Source: Hygrocybe punicea
Lineage: Eukaryota; Basidiomycota; Agaricomycetes; Agaricales; Hygrophoraceae
NCBI GenBank assembly: GCA_963556145.1
Contig: OY744462.1
Location: 3,348,001 to 3,412,000, forward strand
Length of the DNA stretch: 64,000 nucleotides
Direction of reading: 5' to 3'
A program made the position numbers and the translations under genes. Position 1 is the stretch's first letter. Every line of letters starts with the position of its first letter. Of this stretch, positions 21,983 through 33,885 are shown in pieces. The notes under the pieces were generated by a model. It was not told the origin of the DNA and did no database searches. It saw only the letters and a program-made list of their open reading frames with translations.

Positions 21983-22446
21983 TACTTGTTTAGTGGGCCA
22001 GTGCTGTGCATGGCATGAACAAGTTCTTTTTTCCTCCTCTCCACTTCTATGATAAAGTAAGCAATAACATTAAATTGCATAAAGCATGTCATATATGGTA
22101 TAAGACATATAGCATATGTTGTATATTGCAAATTGTTCTAATAAGCTCATATCTCACCTCAGCAACATAACTGTAGGAAAAATAAAACTACATAGAGTGT
22201 CTTGAGTCTACATCAGCATTTTCTCTTACTGTCATGTCTTCTGTGCTGCTTTATCATACAATATTTTCAGTCATAAAAGAAATGTTCAGGGAGCAACAGG
22301 TCAACTACCAAATACAACTGCCTCCTGAACAGTATGATAACAATTGACTTACATTTGCTCAACCCTACTTCTCCACAACCTTGAATGCTTGCTATACAAC
22401 AGATAATAACATGAAGACAGCTTTGCTTTTTAAGTGGGCCAATGTT
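21983..22446. mobile_element. Left part of a non-autonomous repeat, split by a hAT-like insertion
   Basis: Homologous in reverse to 12535-12862. It starts ACTTGTTTAGTGGGCCAGTG and runs to CCAATGTT at 22439-22446, where the hAT-like element begins. The remainder continues at 33029-33742. The intact junction can be read in the related copy near 12509-12535. Confidence 0.7.
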
Positions 22447-23072
22447 TACACTGTCCAGGGGCCAGGCCGGGCCAGGGCCAGCCTGTTTTTGACTGACCCT
22501 GACCCTGACCCTGACCCTCTAGGGCCTGCTTGGCCCCAGGTCAATAGAGCTGGGTCAGGGCTGGGTCAGGGTCGGCCCTGGCCTGATGACTATCTCAAGA
22601 ATTTGTCCATACATCTCTCCATTAACAATATTCTAACCTACATAGTCCTCATCATTAAAATTAAAATCTCCAATACATTTCTTCACAATCTCCTTCTACA
22701 GACAGACATATTGTTACAGTATAACTAAATAGTTATGAGCCATTTTGGTAGCATATTATGCTGTTGTGGCTACTGCTGGTAGTGCTAGCTTGTTCTCAGA
22801 CATGAGGAGCTATGGGTGATCCCAAAGGGTATGATTTAGCTCTATTTACTCATGGGATGTGAAGTTGAAACCATGCAGGGGTCTCAAAGATCAAAGGCTA
22901 AAAGGATCTATGACTATGAGAACTATCTATATTAGCCTCCTGCTTTGGGAAATGTCAAAGCATGCATGATATAATTTAATGTCTACATCATTTTAAAAAA
23001 AAAGTGAATGTAGACTGAATTACTAGGGTAAATTTATAGCCCTGACATCTAAGAGGGCCAGGCCAGGGCCAA

Positions 23073-23736
23073 TGTGATGGCGAGTATGGTTGTAGATCCG
23101 AATGGGAATCTACTGTGAAGGGTGATCAGCTAGTAGAAGTGATCAAAGGAGTGGCAAGTAGAGAATCCAAGGTCACGTAAGTGGGAACCGGAGAGGATTG
23201 GACCTATCCGATTGGTCGGGTTGGTTTCTGGATTGATTTGGGTGTTGGATCTGGTTGGGTCATGAGTTAATGGAGAGTTTTTAGGTATAGTAAGGGTGGG
23301 TTTGTTACGGGATAATGGAAAGTGGTGAGAGACTTAGTACGAAAGGGTTCTGTGCGTTTTGGGGTGAAGAGTCAACTTGTATTATTGGTACAACTATCTC
23401 TACATTTTATAGTACTTAAACAAGGCGGTGCTCTGCACAGGCCAGTTAGGAGAAGAGGCAGTAAACGTCAAATCTACTGAAACATATCAACCTGATCAGT
23501 GTCTCTATGAAACGTGATAGGAACTGTAGTATAGGAGTGAACCGGTGTTGATGATCATCGTGATGAGAACGTATACAATCGGGTTGAGTGTCGCACTGTG
23601 TTACAGATCGGGTCCGGATCCGGGTTTGGTGGATTTTGGAACATATTTCGATCGGGTTCGTTATAGGTCTTTGTGCAGATTCAGGTTGTGTCAAATATGT
23701 CGGGTTTTGGTGTATAGAGGGACCCTGCCCTCTACA
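23073..23736 (-). repeat. E2 long terminal repeat (3' LTR on the minus strand)
   Basis: Runs from TGTGATGGCGAG to CCTCTACA. Same length (664 bp) as the other LTR. The differences seen are mostly C/T or G/A at CpG sites. Confidence 0.93.
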
Positions 23737-24029
23737 TCTCCCCCACACTTCTAATAGAGACCATCCCTGGTCGATCCGTCGGTCAAATAAGCTCAAGGTT
23801 GATCCGGATTGGAATCCAACACGTCGGATTGTCATATGGTCGTACAGGTGTGTGCAAGCCGACGGCAACCTGGGGATAACGATAAGAATCTGCGAAAACC
23901 CCAGAAGGCAACTGGGGCCGAGCATAAACAAAGCCGCCACGTGACCGCGTCAACAACGACACACAAGAAAATTTTTCTTACGCGACATCAACAACAACAA
24001 CCCCACCAATACCGCTCAGTTATCACAAG

Positions 24030-25515
24030 ATGCAACCCTCCCACGATGAGTTTCTCCAAGCCCTCGATGAAAACACGCGCCAAGACCTTGCTGATGCAAT
24101 AGCGGAGGTGCGGGAGGTTGACCAAATGGCCCATGAAGTCATGCAAGAGGGCCGCGAGGCAGAAGCATCCCAATGGGTCTCCAGATGGAAGTGGGCACTG
24201 GTACGTGGTCGAATAGCACATTGTAGGCCAATTCACAACTGAGCGTAACGCGGACAACAGCGTGCCTATGTAGGCATTACCGTGGAAATCCGGGAGAGCA
24301 GGATCGAGGTCGTCGAGTCTGCCAGATGGAGGAGTGCCGGGATGCTGATGGTGGAAATCGAATGCTGGATCGTGAACCACCGGGAACATATACGATGGGA
24401 ACAGGAGACGGCAACCTGAGAGGCAGCAGAGGAGGCACAATGCCGGGAGGAGGATAAAAGGGAGGCTGAGGCAGCAGTGGAAAGGAAACAGGCGGCTGAA
24501 AAGGAAGTGACCCGACGCCAGAAGGAACGAGATGAAGAGGCAGCAACCACTAAACGGGATTACAAAGCCAAGCATAAACAACTGGCAGCCGAATTCGTCC
24601 TGGAGCAGCAAAGGAGAAATGACGAGTACCGGGTGATTCCGGATGGGTTCGAGGATGGAGGGGAGCTCTTGCAAATGCAACATACGGATGGTCTGATTGG
24701 TGGGGCGGCCAACGACAAGGATGATGCGGTTTCCTCTTCTTCGAATCATGAAATGGAGTGGGAGGCGGCACAACTCAGAGAAATCAAGCAAACGAATCCG
24801 GCAGACGATGGTTTAGAAGACTTCTCCGTCCCGAGGGGAGAGTTGGAAGGGCCAGCGGGGGAGAACCAGAATAACAGGCTGTCCGTACATCGTCCCTTCT
24901 TCACACTGTACCCAACTGACGAAGTTCCAGCTAACCAGTCCGTTCTGTATCCGACAGTGCGACGGGTGCGAAATCGCGAAGGAAGCCTGTCGAGGAGTCG
25001 AGGGCTTTGCCTGCGAGTGGTGCAAGCACCTGAAGAAGAAGTGCATATTGGCGGCAAGGGGTGCAATTGGAGGGGTGAAAAAGACCATACGAAAGGGAAA
25101 GGAGAAGGCTCGTAACCCGGCCGCGAAACGTAAGATCATCCCGATGGTCGAAATCCCGGTCAAGCGCAAGGTACCGGTCAAGGGGCCGTCAAGTAGTAAG
25201 CGGACGCTCTCGGAGGTGGAACCCGACACAGAACCAGAGCCGACGGATCTGAAAGAACTCGAGGTCCTGAGGCACGTACTGAAACGGCCCCGGATAAGCG
25301 AAGACTTCGAGGAAAACCTCAACTATATGTGGCAGGTTGCCAACAAGTCCCAGAACGACATCGTGATGGCCGCGGAACAACTCGCCACATACACGGCCGC
25401 GGTCAATTCTCGTCTCACAATGATAACCCAACAACTCAACCGGATCCGCGCCAACCACACACTCCTTATTACGCAGCTCGAAATTGTGGGCATCAAAACC
25501 CGGGGAACAAAGTGA
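24030..25515 (+). CDS. Antisense accessory gene of E2: coiled-coil protein with Zn2Cys6 motif
   Basis: Exon a is 24030-24200 (MQPSHDEFLQALDENTRQDL), 171 nt as in E1. A 60-nt GT-AG intron leads to exon b from 24261 (RAYVGITVEIRES, then a Glu/Arg/Ala-rich coiled coil to about 24850). Exon c begins near 24930 and carries CDGCEIAKEAC then CEWCKHLKKKC at 24958-25044, with the Gal4-type spacing C-x2-C-x6-C-x7-C-x2-C-x6-C. A Lys/Arg-rich tail and a C-terminal helix (NYMWQVANKSQNDIVMAAEQ...) follow, to the TGA at 25513-25515. A TGA at 24417 interrupts exon b. The gene converges on the integrase with about 330 bp between stops. The shared layout with E1 supports a real gene. The zinc-cluster role is inferred from spacing. 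Confidence 0.72.
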
Positions 25516-25848
25516 CGGGTTCCGTGGAGGAGAAGCGTCGGGAGGCCGGCCGGTCTGTACATAAATGTGTAGTAAAATTTGACACTTTTTCGGACTGAGA
25601 AACGAATAGACATTAAAAAAAATGAAAACCGACACTCTATCAGCTAGGTCCCCACTGGCAAGGGTGAAGCCCGAAGACTTTCCAAGCACGGCGTGATCGG
25701 GACTAATCGCATCATTCGAGTTCGTGAAATAAAAACGAAAAGGGGAGCGGAAACAAAAGGAGTCCAAAACTGAAACAGATAATATCCCACCAGGTAGACC
25801 TGATGAGTACCAGAGGGTTGAAACCGGACCAAAACGGGGTACGGGTGG

Positions 25849-27285
25849 CTAATTGTCGTCAACGGGTTCATCAAACATTGGTAATTCGTCAGCTGGAGAG
25901 GCGGATCCGTTAGACGAGACGTCGGGTTCGTCCGTGTTCACCGGAAAGCGCAGAAAGCCGTCAAGGGAGATCGAGAGATGCGAGCGGCTATAGTATGGTA
26001 TAAGCCGGAACGCCGCATACTGGGTTCGAGAAATGGTTCCGTCTAACTCGGCAAGAATGTAAGACTGACCCTCCGTCTTGCGGACAACAATCATTGGACC
26101 AAACCAACGCGGCTTTGACTTCCGGTCTAGAGACATCTCGACCCGTGAATTCCGGATGAGTACCAGATCGCTGGGTCGCAAGTCGTAGCTTTTGATCGTA
26201 TTCGCAAATTTCTCTTCGAACTGTTGAACAGATTCAAACCGTGACTTGAGTACACGATCCCTAATGGCGTCAAGGTCCTCTGGCCGTTTCCGTAGTTGTC
26301 AGGCACGGAGAGCAATAAGTTCCGGCGTCGTCATAGCACTTTGCCGTGGAACCAAATATGTCGCTTCAGCTAAGTCGAATGGGAAGAGGGGCTCGACACC
26401 GTGAGCCATATAATATGACGAATACCCGAGATCCCGGTGGGTTGTAACCCATTCTGCCCAAAATACCAAGTGTACAACGGTGTGCCAATTCCGCTCATCG
26501 CCATTGCATGTTTTCATTATTGCTTCGCGAACATCCCAATGACGACGTTCGACGGGTCCGTTAGCCTGTGAGTTGTAGGGGGAAATCCGGATGTGTCGGA
26601 TACCAAAATGGTCCGCGAGGTAATTGAGTGCGTCGACGAACGGAGGGCCGTTATCCGTGACAATTTCTTCCAAAGCACCCCACCGGCACAGTATTTCTTC
26701 GAAAATAAAGGCACCTATGGTAGAACCCATTTCCCGGCGCAGCATACGGAACTCCGGATACGAAGTAAGGGAGCATCGAGCTTGTACAATGTAGTGGAAA
26801 CCGCCGGATCAGGGCATGTGCATGGTATCGATGTATACCTTACGAAATAATGAAGCCGGAGTCGCAACCGTAGGCGGAATATGGTGGTAGCGCATTTGCC
26901 GGATATGACACTGGTGACACGACCGGACATACCACTTGACGTCGTGATTCAAGAATGGCCACCAAAACCGATCCAAAAGATGAGTTCAAACAGAGAACAC
27001 CCCCTTGTGTCTGAGGGAGTCGTGCACCTTGCGGATAAGTCACAGCCGTTTACCAATGGGAACCACGACCTTATGTCTTCCGTGAGCGTCTTTCCTCCAA
27101 AGTTTATCGTCAATCAGGAAGAACTCAAGCGTGTATCTCATGAATGGGTGGAATTTCTGGTCGGACAATCCAGGTGGACGCTCTAGTGTTCGAAGGAATT
27201 GTCCGACAACGCGAACCCAATCATCAGCGGCAACAGCGTTTGCTGTCTGAGGGATATCAGCATCGGTTTGTTCCACAGAATACAC
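25849..27285 (-). pseudogene. E2 integrase: zinc-binding, catalytic core and C-terminal region
   Basis: The N-terminal zinc region keeps the HDSLRHKG and CHQCH residues (about 27020-26900). The catalytic core shows VYIDTMHM (first Asp, near 26830), VTDNGPPF (second Asp, near 26655) and NGPVERRH (Glu, near 26550), with 34 residues between the last two. The C-terminal part (25849-26181) has LRPSDLVLIRNSRVE and KPRWFGPMIVVRK, the usual post-core strand region, and ends in an acidic tail. In-frame TGA codons at 27040, 26986, 26809 and 26299 break the frame. The protein normally inserts the cDNA into the genome. Confidence 0.88.
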
Positions 27286-27309
27286 GGCTACCGGGTTTGT
27301 CGTGTAACT

Positions 27310-28785
27310 TCAGTTCTGGCAGGCCATACATAAAACACGGGTGGATGAGTCACATCGGGGTGATCTGTAGTTGACCACTTCCATATAAAAACCATATGAC
27401 CGGTCAATCCATTCTTCAAAATCATTGGTGTCGGGTGGATCGGCTTCAGTTCGTGGCCAGCGGGAGAGCCCGTCCGTGGCGGAGTGGTCAGAAGCCGGTA
27501 TGTGGACTAGTGTGAAATTGAAAAGTAAAATCCCGGCGATCCACTGATTAATTGTGGCGTTTGGCTGAATATCCGGGTTGTTCAACATCCCCTTGATGTA
27601 TTTAGCGTCGACCTCGACGGTCAAATTATGGACACCAATGATAAACACCCGGAAGTAGTGTAAGGCACAGAAAAGGCCAAACAATTCCAGCTTAGACTGG
27701 GAATAGCGTGACTCGCGATCATTCCATGTGATGGATCCAAAGTGGCTTGGGTAGCACTTTCCGTCATCACGGATCTGCATGAGGATGAACCCGACACCTA
27801 TAACTGATGAGTCCATGGCTAATATAACTTCCCATTCTTTTTCGTAATCGATGGCGCACAAAGCGGGTGACGTGACAACGGCATGTTTTAAGAAGTCGAA
27901 TGCGGATAGTTCCGTGTCCTGGAAATCAAAGGGTATTCCTTTCCAGGTGAGATAAACCAAGGGTCGGGCGTACAAAGCAAAGCCCTTGATGAAAATCCTC
28001 ATAAGTCCGCAAGTACCGAGGAAGGCGCGTATATCAGTCGCATTCCTAGGCAGAGGCCAATCGCAAATCTTCTGAACCTTCCCGGCGTCGGGGACACGAC
28101 CTTCATAAGTGCACATATGACCAACAACAACCACAGACGGGCGGCAAAGCTCCAGCTTCTTGCCATTGAACGTTCCGCCAATGTACTGGAAACGTTGTAG
28201 GACTCGATTAACACCCTGAAAGTATTCCCACACAAATCGTCGTATTCCATCATTTTCTGGTATAGTCTCGTAGCCGCCATCGGGTAATTCGTAATGGGTC
28301 GGGGGGCCTTTCAGAGGAATATCATCCATAAACGGGATTGTTATGTGCGGGATTTCGTCACATAAAATATATGTGGTATCCCCGTGCATGATCTGGGGTG
28401 AATTCGTATATCCCATTGCGATGCGTGTAAGACGGAGTGTACCAAGCGGGGATTGAAAGGTCATGTAGTCACACGAATCTGGATGCACAAGCCGCTGATC
28501 AAAGAATACGAAGAGATCTAAGGCCCCATAACACGAATGTCCGCCAAAGGACTCGGCGAGTTGTTCCGTCATTGGGGGCACCGCGGGGTCCCAGATAGTG
28601 ACAGTGTTGAGCGGCTGTAGGTCGTGCACTAAGCGCAAGCTAAGATCGTCCTTCTTAATAACACAAAACCACCGGGAACAGTAAGAAGAATTGGAGGGCT
28701 CATAGGTACCAGCGGCAATTTTATCTTTTATAATCCGGACGACTTCTGCCAGAATTCCGGGCGGTATAGGGATATTTTTGTGAAC
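27310..28785 (-). pseudogene. E2 reverse transcriptase and RNase H
   Basis: The RT domain shows WFCVIKKDD, RLVHDLQPLN, FQSPLGTLRLTRIAMGYTNS and the catalytic box IPFMDDI near 28330. The connection follows with CDWPLPRNATDIRAFLGTCG. RNase H is recognisable by ILAMDSSVIGVGFIL, SKLELFGLFCALHYF and HIPASDHSATDGLSRWP. The order and motifs are those of a Ty3/Gypsy pol. An in-frame TGA at 28786 separates it from the preceding segment and another at 27310 from the integrase. The catalytic Asp pair is retained. Confidence 0.9.
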
Positions 28786-29508
28786 TCATGGCGTGTGGGG
28801 GACGGTCAGAATATGGATTGGCGGAAAGTAATCGGTATTGAATTGACCTTTCTTGGATTCGTTCCAAGCGAATGCGGCTTCTTGTTCTTTGATAAGAAAA
28901 TGGCCAAGTTTTTCCTCTTCCGGCCATAGAAAGTCATCCGGGTTAATGTTGTATTTGTTGTGGTGTTCCTGGGTGTAGCGGGTTCCGGGTGTAAAATCGG
29001 GTGGACGTGTTGGAAGCGTGGGTAAGTCGGCAAGCAGATCACCAGTGATGTTACGAATAATCCTATATTTGTCTGGAAGAGTGGTGGAAATGGGACAAAC
29101 TCTGTTCGCGACTTTCTTGTACTTTTTCCGGACAACGACTCTTTTTAAATCGCGTTTGGGCGGGTTGGCATTAACCTGGAATACATTATGTACAGGTTTA
29201 GTTTCCGAGGATACTTTTACAAGATGAGAGTAGAGAGATGACAATATAGATACCGCGTCCAAGGTTGAAGACGGTGGTTTTGAAGTGAAATTGAGCTCAA
29301 AAGAGAAACAAAATTCTTTAGAAGTGGAATCGGTAGATGATGGATCAAAATGAAAATAGAGGGATGGGTCAAAAGGTGGGTCAGAATCCGAAGACGGAAT
29401 AGAATTGGGAAGGGTATCATGAGAACAAATTGGATCGCTTGTGAGTTCTGGCTTATCATTCGTAGGCGCGACATCTCCTTGGAATGTGTCCGATTCCTCA
29501 ATAATCAA
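28786..29508 (-). pseudogene. E2 pol, linker between protease and reverse transcriptase
   Basis: An open stretch of 240 codons, Ser/Pro/Asp-rich at first, then basic (KRVVVRKKYKKVANRVC), ending near FPPIHILTVPHTP just before the RT domain. It is in the -1 frame relative to the gag-protease frame that ends at 29544. Confidence 0.7.
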
Positions 29509-29543
29509 AAACCCGGTTTCCGTGTGTCGGATCGGGCACGCTG

Positions 29544-31115
29544 TTATTTTTCGTTGTGTTCCACCGTCGGAACAGTAACTATTGCACCGGAATTGGGATC
29601 GGTAAGCGTGATAATCTGATTGCTGTTGCGGAAATCCTTTGTGACGAGATTAGTTAATGTGGCGAACGGACGACCCAACAAGACTTCATATGGGGTGCCC
29701 TCGATGACTTGGACCTGGAGGTAAATATCGAATCCCCCAAATCCGAAATAAAGATTTGCAATCCGCCTGAGCATATCATTGTCCATCGAATTGGCGGATT
29801 GTAAGACAAGTTTGTGATTTTGCAATCCGAGACCGAGTTTGTTCCATAAGTCACGCCGCATACCGATGATCATAGAGCCCCCATCCACAACACATTCAAA
29901 CCGGTATTTTCCATCGATGAGTGGGTAGATGGCACGAAGGGGCACAGCATTTTCAGCAACAATGAGTGGAATATTCTCGTGGCAATCATCACATGGGTGG
30001 GTCGGGATGTTACTCATCATTGCTTGGTGGAAAACCTGGGCCGGATTTGCTTCGTTAGGAATCTTTTTCGAAGTAGTAATTTCCTTGAAATGTCGGTGGA
30101 TATCCGGTGCTATGGCCAATAGTTCGCGTTGTGAAACCCTTATTTCCGTATCGAGAGCCCAACTAGCCACGGATTTCGCCAGACGAGCATCCTCGACAGG
30201 AGCCTGATAATGATATTGCGGAGGGGTCAGAAAGGGACCAGTTTGTGGAGCGGGTGTTTGTGGAATCGAAGCCATCACGGCTGAAGGAGGTTGCGGTTGT
30301 ACAGAAGAAGGACCGGCTACCGGCGGGTCCACAGGTGCGGAAGGAACGGGTTTAAGAGACGGATTGGATGCTGTCCCTTTTCCTTTGGAGTAGCAAGGCG
30401 GAATCTCGACCCCGTCGAATCGGACACGCTTGCTTTTTGCCTTCTGAAGTTCCGCTTCCAAAACCTGGATTTCCTCTTCGCAGTCATTGTCATCAGGAAC
30501 ACATACGTGGTTGTGAACTGTGGAATGATAGACCTCGTTAACAAAAGGGAGAGGAGCGTCTTCGTCGGGAACATCGACAACTTCCACGATGTTGACCTTC
30601 ATATGAGGAGGCGGGTCACGTTGTGTCGTGACTGCTGCTTTCTGTCCAGGGTTCTGGGCATGCCAAAGGTCGAAGCGTTCCTGAAGAGTCCAGCCGACAA
30701 TATGACGAGGGATAAAATATCCGTTGGGTAAGATGACATGACTGGCCTCATTGCCGATACACTTTCCATTGCCGATATATTCGTCAACGTGGGGGCATTG
30801 CAGAATCAAGTGCATCGGGTCGTGACAAAAATAGCAACATTTTTCCGCCGGAGGCGGTACTGATCCATTGTCTGTAAGGTGGGGAGCCGGGGGACGTGGT
30901 ATAGGATTCGGATGCGAATGCTGGGCGGTCATGGTCTGGGTAAGCATCGCTATTTGTGGCGTCATAAGCCGCATAAGATCGGCCATGCCATTATCGGGTG
31001 GTTCCACTTTTGGTACAACGGGTTCGGGAGTGGGACGAGTATACGTGGATCGGGTAAAGGATCCTTGGTCAGCTGCGGTTCCGGCCAACAGGAAATGAGC
31101 GCAATTGTGAAATTC
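29544..31115 (-). pseudogene. E2 gag C-terminus and aspartic protease
   Basis: Begins after a TAA at 31116 and reads AGTAADQGSFTRST, then a zinc knuckle-like CYFCHDPMHLILQC near 30830 (C-x2-C-x4-H-x4-C). A Pro-rich linker and a retropepsin-type region follow near 29880 (YRFECVVDGGSMIIGM, in which VDGGS replaces the usual D-S/T-G), then YEVLLGRPFATL. It ends at a TAA at 29544, and pol continues in the -1 frame. Confidence 0.8.
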
Positions 31116-32205
31116 TTAAAAATCATAAGGATCGTCGTGGAAATGGTCGGGTTTGCTATACTGCATCCTCATTTTAACCCGCTGTTTGAGATCAGGGTCA
31201 AATCCGGCCTCATACACCAGATTTCGTTCACGTTCTGAGATCCGTCTCTTGTCAAGTAAGAAACCCCCGATACGGAAGAATTCTCTATAATATTCTCCCA
31301 ACTCTGCGTGGGTACGGATCCCATGTCAGGCTTGTGTAATAGTAAGTCGATCGAGGTCTGCAACCGAATATCGTCGATCGTCCTCAGCACCGGGATATAA
31401 TTGTATAACCGCTTTTCGAAAATCATCAAAATTGCCACCGGCCACTGTCGGTAAATGATCCCAAATCTCGAAGTCGGCTATACTGGCATACCGAAGACTA
31501 TGTTTAATTTTGCCCCTGTCGTCGAGTTTGGCCTCGTCTGCTAAGAGGTCAACTTGGTCGAAGAAACGTTTAAGATTTAATGGGTTCCCGTCAAAGTTCG
31601 GAGCCGTGGCGTGGCCACGTGCAGGCATTTGTCAGGTAGTGGACATAACGGGTGTAGGAACAGGGATTGAGGACGTAGATGTAGATGGGATGGGAACAAC
31701 GGGAACCGGAATCGATGATGTAAAAACTATAGGAGACGAGATCGCAATATTCGACAAATCGGGAGGCGGAACACTAAAATTCGTGGATAATGATGTCGAG
31801 GAGGCAGACGAAACGATACTAGATGTCGGAACGGGATCGGGAGACGGAATCAAAGACAGGACGATAGACGGAACGGTACTAGAAACGGAAGCCGATTGTT
31901 GTTGAGCGGAAGACAACGAAGTTGGTGTGGAAGGGGATGAGCTTAATTCAGAAGATTCGTCTGAAGAGATGCGGATGACCGGGATTTCAAGGGGTAAATC
32001 GATAGGTTCTGGACTATTGGATGGAGTAAATAAAGGGGTACCGGATCCGGACACAAGTGGAAGGGCAGTGTGCGACGCTAGGTGCTCGGGTACGTCAAAT
32101 AAAACTTCCTCTTGGTTTGTCGGATCGTTAACGGAAAGCGAAAGTTCTTCTCGAAGGGTTCGCGTATGTGACTGGAGTCGGGAAGCAATAGGGGACCTGG
32201 GTTGA
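31116..32205 (-). pseudogene. E2 gag N-terminal region
   Basis: A Ser/Pro/Val-rich N-terminus (31635-32205) has no clear ATG. The capsid-type region APNFDGNPLNLKRFFDQ...YPGAEDDRRYSVADLDRL and EYYREFFRIGGFLLDKRRIS is homologous to E1 gag. TGA codons at 31632 and 31326 and a TAA at 31116 interrupt one otherwise continuous frame. Compared with E1, the Ser/Pro-rich segment lies before the capsid region rather than after it. Confidence 0.75.
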
Positions 32206-32222
32206 TTTGTACTTGAACCACT

Positions 32223-32239
32223 CCTCGCGGTGGGCTCCA
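32223..32239 (-). promoter_or_regulatory. Primer binding site of E2
   Basis: On the minus strand TGGAGCCCACCGCGAGG lies 2 nt inside the 5' LTR, identical in sequence and spacing to E1. Confidence 0.7.
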
Positions 32240-32241
32240 GT

Positions 32242-32905
32242 TGTGACGACGAGTGTGGTTGTAGATCCGAATGGGAATCTACTGTGAAGGGTGATCAGCT
32301 AGTAGAAGTGATCAAAGGAGTGGCAAGTAGAGAATCCAAGGTCATGTAAGTGGGAACCGGAGAGGATTGGACCTATCCAATTGGTCGGGTTGGTTTCTGG
32401 ATTGATTTGGGTGTCGGATCCGGTTGGGTCGTGAGTTGACGGAGAGTTTTTAGGTATAGTAAGGGTGGGTTTGTTACGGGATAATGGAAAGTGGTGAGAG
32501 ACTTAGTACGAAAGGGTTCTGTGCGTTTTGGGGTGAAGAGTCAACTTGTATTATTGGTACAACTATCTCTACATTTTATAGTACTTAAACAAGGCGGTGC
32601 TCTGCACAGGCCAGTTAGGAGAAGAGGCAGTAAACGTCAAATCTACTGAAACATATCAACCTGATCAGTGTCTCTATGAAACGTGATAGGAACTGTAGTA
32701 TAGGAGTGAACCGGTGTTGATGATCATCGTGATGAGAACGTATACAATCGGGTTGAGTGTCGCACTGTGTTACAGATCGGGTCCGGATCCGGGTTTGGTG
32801 GATTTTGGAACATATTTCGATCGGGTTCGTTATAGGTCTTTGTGCGGATTCAGGTTGTGTCGTATATGTCGGGTTTTCGTGTATAGAGGGACCCTGCCCT
32901 CTACA
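32242..32905 (-). repeat. E2 long terminal repeat (5' LTR on the minus strand)
   Basis: Direct copy of 23073-23736, 664 bp, from TGTGACGACGAG to CCCTCTACA. Confidence 0.93.
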
Positions 32906-33028
32906 CCGACCCTTGGGGCCAGCTGTTTGCTGACTTGGCCCTAACCCTTGAGTCTAGAGCCAGGGCCAGCAAATCTCTGGCCAGGGTCCTAGGACCAGAG
33001 GGTCATGGCCCTGCCCTCGGACAGTGTA

Positions 33029-33742
33029 CCAATGTTGCACATAGCATGAACAAAGTCTTTCTTCTTTTATTGGATTGGTATTTGATTGTTACAAATATCA
33101 ATAAGTGACTTTGCTTGAAATGTACAATTAGTATATAAGATAATATATATATACAATGATACCACATTGAATTTTATGTTTTGAGTAAAAATATCAAAAC
33201 AACATTTAAGTTTAGCTCATTTCTGCTTATATGGCTGATATTTCTATATATAGTAAAAGTAGTCACATGTGACTATACCTGTGATCAGCTCAAAATTTAG
33301 CATATATAGTATAAAATTACCTTATATGGTTAGACTGGTTATATGTAACTGTCACCATTGTGATCAGCAAAATATTTGCTATATAATATTAAAAATTATC
33401 ATATTTGGTTAGATTGGTCATATGTGACTATTACACCTGACCTGAAATGCTTATATTAGTCAGCAGTTCAATTTTCAGCTGATTCCAATCAGCATTGCAG
33501 TCAGTATGAATATTTTGAATATGATTGAAAGGTAGTTTGTATTTTCTGCAGCAACCCATATTTGGATGCTTATGTAAGCCTGTCCACACATGGCACCAAC
33601 TCTGATTTTCCAATATCAGAAGTGAATCATATCTCTCGCTTAAAAAGATTTTCTCTACAGGTGATGCATGAACATTAATCCTCACTGAACTAGGTCTGAT
33701 AAAGAAGGAGTCTTTTAATAAATTAAAAGAACTCGTAACAAA
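33029..33742. mobile_element. Right part of the split non-autonomous repeat
   Basis: Continues from 22446 after the hAT-like insertion (the 33029-33036 CCAATGTT is its duplication). It matches 11543-12530 in reverse and 10700-11215 directly. CACATGTG units (some mutated to CATATGTG) lie at 33255-33430, and the end motif AGTCTTTTAATAAATTAAAAG at about 33710-33733. Confidence 0.7.
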
Positions 33743-33885
33743 ATATCATTGCAATTGTTGATATGCTCAACTGACAACTTCACAGGTATGAATGTGGCAG
33801 CTTTGATCTGGCTGTCTTATTATTCTTGCTAATTGGGACAACAAATTCTCACAGTTCAAAAGTCAGCAGTCACACGGTTTCACAA

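Larger units (their letters stand above)
23073..32905 (-). mobile_element. Gypsy-type LTR retrotransposon E2, full-length structure, coding frames decayed
   Basis: Two 664-bp LTRs flank 8.5 kb. CCAA (23069-23072) and CCGA (32906-32909) are 4-bp flanks differing by one CpG transition. Reading on the minus strand gives 5' LTR, primer binding site, gag, protease, reverse transcriptase with RNase H, integrase, and then an oppositely oriented zinc-cluster gene before the 3' LTR. The purine-rich run on the minus strand just inside the 3' LTR (23737-23752, ending GTGGGGGAGA) fits a polypurine tract. The gag-pol frame is interrupted by at least eight TGA codons and one TAA, so the copy is inactive. 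Confidence 0.93.
22447..33028. mobile_element. hAT-like element with GGCC-rich ends, split by Gypsy element E2
   Basis: The ends are TACACTGTCC and GGACAGTGTA, with exact 8-bp duplications CCAATGTT at 22439-22446 and 33029-33036. Without E2 it is about 750 bp. Subterminal sequence is rich in GGCCAGGGCC and (TGACCC)n. No transposase is encoded. A 5'-truncated relative spans 50133-52518. Confidence 0.85.
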
